A stretch of DNA of 64,000 nt from Diadema setosum (taxonomy: Eukaryota; Echinodermata; Echinoidea; Diadematoida; Diadematidae): assembly GCA_033980235.1 (NCBI GenBank), contig CM067064.1, positions 27,901,781 through 27,965,780 on the forward strand, given 5' to 3'. This document shows positions 60,248 to 64,000 of this stretch, piece after piece (position 1 is the stretch's first letter; every line of letters begins with the position of its first letter). The notes beneath the pieces are model-generated. The model searched no databases and was not told the DNA's origin. It was given only the letters and a program-made list of their open reading frames with translations. The translations under genes and the position numbers were made by a program.

Positions 60248-60386
60248 ATCGACCCTAATTCACGAAGGTGGTACACGTTTAAACCATGGACATTTGAAAC
60301 CATGGTCTATGTAAACCTGGTACAAACTTAGACCATGGTTTAAACCCATTAACAAAGATTACAACACCTTCGTGAATTCGGGCCAT
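60248..60386 (+). mobile_element. AATTCACGAAGG-ended miniature element
   Basis: About 139 bases. The left CCCTAATTCACGAAGGTGG is matched by CACCTTCGTGAATTCGGGCC at the right; the interior holds several CCATGG-type inverted words. It adjoins the element at 60014-60207. Confidence 0.62.
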
Positions 60387-62813
60387 CATGTAAGTTCCTG
60401 AAATGGACTTTCATATCATCATTTCATGGTGGACGTTGGATAGGGTGATTTGGTTCATATTTCTATAGAAGTAGTCCTCCAAGAAGCTACAAACCAGTAC
60501 TGACTCCGCGAATGACTTTCAACTATCTGCATAATATGAGTCTGTGACAGCAAAAGACGCCAAATATCCTCGTATATGTATTATTATTTTTTAACCACGT
60601 CTTCACGAAGCGGTCTGATAGTAAGTTTACCGTTTCATGAAAGTCGTCAGCACTGACAAGTTGTCACTCTCTGACAATTACCATAATTATAGTAACGGTC
60701 AGTCACCAGAGCTTCTCAGACAATCAAAACCAATGATTTGGCGAAATGATAAAAGAAAGGAAAAGAGAATATGAAATTTGAATTTTATGTAATCTTCGAT
60801 GATTTAACCTTTGATATTGTCTCGTCCAAAGTAAGTAAAAAAAAATCACTTTCATTCATTATTCAGTTTATTATGTCTTCATTTCCTTTTTCAAGCGAAA
60901 AACACCATTCATAGGAACTACCAATTGCGCATCGTTTAAACATCAGGCAACTCATTCATACTGTATACTTTCATTGCCAACAGCATGTTCACTTTCAACA
61001 GCAAAGAATATAAAGTGTACGAAATATGTATTAAAAATAGCAATATTTATGCATAATATTCTACATCATATCGAAATGTAATACAAACACAAAGTTGATT
61101 GTGAAGCCTATAGATGCATGATATTTACTAATTTTGGAAATATCGAAAATGGAGAAGAAGGTAAAAAGCAGAGTTCGTGATATTCCCCTCAAAACCATTA
61201 TTACTAGTAATGAGGTACAATGTATTTTAAACGGGCAGAGAAACGTATGTATAAAAAGTGACAACAACACATTGAACATCGACGACATAAGTAAGAACCC
61301 TATACAAAGCCTTGTGCTTTTAACTATTGGAGTATTGCTAAATTCATTTTCATTGTAACACTTTTTAAGATTTGCAAGGGTTATCAGAAACTGAAAGCTA
61401 TATCTATACCTGAACATATTATGCATCATGAAAATGAACAGCAGGACATGGCTCTATGGTTTGTTTATTTCCCTTGGCAACAGAAAAAAAATAAATGAAA
61501 TTGTAGTAATCGTAACATATATTTTGATAACAAACAAAGCAAAGGCAAAAATGAAAGCAATGACACCATTGAAACAATAAAAACAAAAACAATGATTACA
61601 AAAATACAATGAACGCGATAACGGTGACAACAAGCATAAAAGGCAACAAAAAGCAAACCATAATACTTCCACAAATTGATAATGATAAAAAAAAAGAGAT
61701 CAGCAACAGCAAACGTGGCAACAAACTGAGTTCACCTTGTTTACGTTTCCTTTTGACCCAACAATCCTTACCAGTCTCACGGAGATAACAAAACTCATAC
61801 CAGTAGGCGTGTCTTTAAAAGGTTTCTCTGTCTCCTGGGACAAACAGCATGCATCAATTTGCATGTAACGTTGACCCGTTATATAGACCTTACACGCAAA
61901 AAACAAATAGAACTCTAAGGTTTCACAAAATAGCTCTCGGGTCCATTCTTGACAGTGTCTTTGCAACGCACCACCACTTGTGGAAAGATCCTTCCTTTCT
62001 CCTTTTTCTTTTTCTTTTTCTTCTTCTTCTCTATGCACCCTTCTTTCTCTCTCATATCTCTCCTTTCTTTCTTTTTTTTTATTTGAAAACTTCAATGCAG
62101 CTGCTTCTTCTGTATCCACAATTTAATCTTGTTCCTCCATGTTAAGAGCAGTTCTTGTATGCACACACCCATTGATAAATTCCGTCCTTAAGACTTTTCT
62201 ATGTCTGCGGTAATAGGTGAGGCGAGTTGGAAAAGAAAAAGAACAGAAAAGAAAAGAAAGAAGGTACATGCAGATAACAGTCTTCAGTTTAATTTGGAAA
62301 ACGGTCTTATCCTGATCCTATTTGAGAATATTATTTGCTCTCTGGAGGTCGACCCCTTCTTGACGTGAATGAATGCACTATAAAAAGATTGGATGGAGTA
62401 GCTCTGTCTATGTTTGAGGGAAGGATTACCCCGCGAGGTAAATAACAAAACTAAACCTACCAACACTGTTCACCGTTAAAACGTTTAGCTCTGATTTCCG
62501 TGACCGAGTTCCAGTTGAATGTAGATGAACAAATATAACTATACCCGTTTGTAGTATTCAAGTGGACTCCTGCGTATGCCTCATGCCCTTCTACAATCAA
62601 GTGACAATGATAATATTTAAAGAAATATTCACTTTATTTTATAACTATTTTCATTCATATTTTCGCCTGCACCCTCTCTCTGTTTCATAATTATACTCCT
62701 CTTTACTATGCAGTTTTCGTCTGTTTCGGTTGGTCACCATCAAGCTCTTCATATATTTCCTATCATTTCATTCATTTTCCATTTTCAAAAAAACAAAACA
62801 ATGTAGGCCTACA

Positions 62814-62929
<116 letters not shown>

Positions 62930-64000
62930 GACAAGGTTAACAACATTTAAACACACGTTGTACCAAATGCTTACATGCAATGACTTTCAAAGCAATATCT
63001 CGCGTTATCTTCTTAAACTATACAATAGACAATTGAGACAAATTTCTGCTTTCCCTATACGTTCTTTCATCAATTTCCTTTTTTTTTTTTCCTGCTTCGA
63101 GAATAATAATCTATACATTATGCAATCAGGTTGTCTGTCACAGAAATTATTTTACTCTCTTATTTTGTTTTTGTTTTTTACATAACCAAAGAAGAAAACT
63201 ATCGCAAATACATTGGGATCCAAAAAAAGAAGACTCTGATACAGTTTAGTAATATCAAACATAACTACGTGTAACTGAGAAAAAGTTCAAAACAGATGTA
63301 TAATTCTGTTCGACCCTCTTCCAACCCATGAAATCAAAATACCATTGATATTACAACGTCGTGAACAACTTTTACAAGATTTTGTCAGAATCATTGTGTT
63401 GAATGCATGAATTAATGTCCAAAGGACCCCATGAGAACGTCACAGAATTTCATATGCTTTATCAAAACGGTGATATTATTAAATTAACATAATATAAAGA
63501 TAAGGTACCGCAATTATGATATTGCTTTTGGATTGCATGATCCAGTTGGATTGCATACAAAGATTGTATAAATTTCGGTTTTATATGAAACAAACAAACA
63601 AAACAACGTTTACCATTAGTACTATACTATGATAATGATTATATTGGGCATCAATCGTTCTGCAGAATTGCGGATGATGAATCTTCGGTTGCTTTGTTAA
63701 ATTAGGGATTTATAGTTGCATAAATCGAAACTGTTTAACGATAATAAGACGAAGCCTTTCAATGTACAAACCAATGCAAGCGTTATTGTGGTGACGATTG
63801 ACTGTACGTGGTGTGATTATAAAGAAATGCAGTTGAATCAGGAGAACGCCATGCTGAAATAATCATATAGGAGACCGCCCTCTTGAGGTGTGAGCTGGAA
63901 AGCCGATGACAATTAACTATAGCGAGCAAACGCTCTTCCATTTGGACATTGATTGTTCTATATCACACTGGCATGCGAGAGTGACATGAAATATTCACAT

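Overview
This window is intron-rich animal DNA. It holds three complete conserved genes and the 3' end of a fourth, spread through AT-rich sequence packed with small transposon remnants, inverted repeats and microsatellites. The proteins and the repeat style (many short elements with terminal inverted repeats, long poly-C/poly-G runs, a CCCTAA-type telomere-like patch) fit a marine invertebrate, probably a deuterostome such as an echinoderm. The species cannot be named from sequence alone. I see no bacterial operons, CRISPR arrays or viral genes.

Layout: (1) 370-1284, +, the last two coding exons of a flightless-1 (FLII) gelsolin-family protein. (2) 1285-9800, a repeat-rich interval with a CpG-rich patch and probable noncoding first exon of the next gene at 7290-7513. 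(3) 9883-18992, +, ARPC1, eleven coding exons, 367 residues, the WD40 subunit of the Arp2/3 complex. (4) 19000-25700, intergenic, with a microsatellite-flanked hairpin, a decayed non-LTR retrotransposon on the minus strand, a second LINE tail and a 694-bp inverted-repeat element. (5) 25709-51574, +, PMS2, 23 coding exons, 919 residues, the mismatch-repair endonuclease subunit; its introns carry most of the mobile elements. (6) 54747-58757, -, GFER/ALR (Erv1-type sulfhydryl oxidase), three coding exons, convergent with PMS2. (7) 59000-64000, no recognisable gene.

The four genes are housekeeping genes that do not form one pathway: FLII and ARPC1 both act on actin, PMS2 on DNA repair, and GFER on mitochondrial disulfide relay. 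Exon boundaries were worked out by hand; all splice phases agree and the joined reading frames stay open from start to stop.

No dedicated new molecular system is evident. The most interesting material is repeat architecture: two Helitron-like elements with the same end layout, one caught inserted into another repeat whose empty relative is also in the window; a TA-flanked element inserted in a TTAA-flanked element, again with an empty relative; a roughly 100-bp minisatellite full of 3'-splice-site-like motifs inside the one PMS2 intron that starts with GC; and several near-perfect hairpins.
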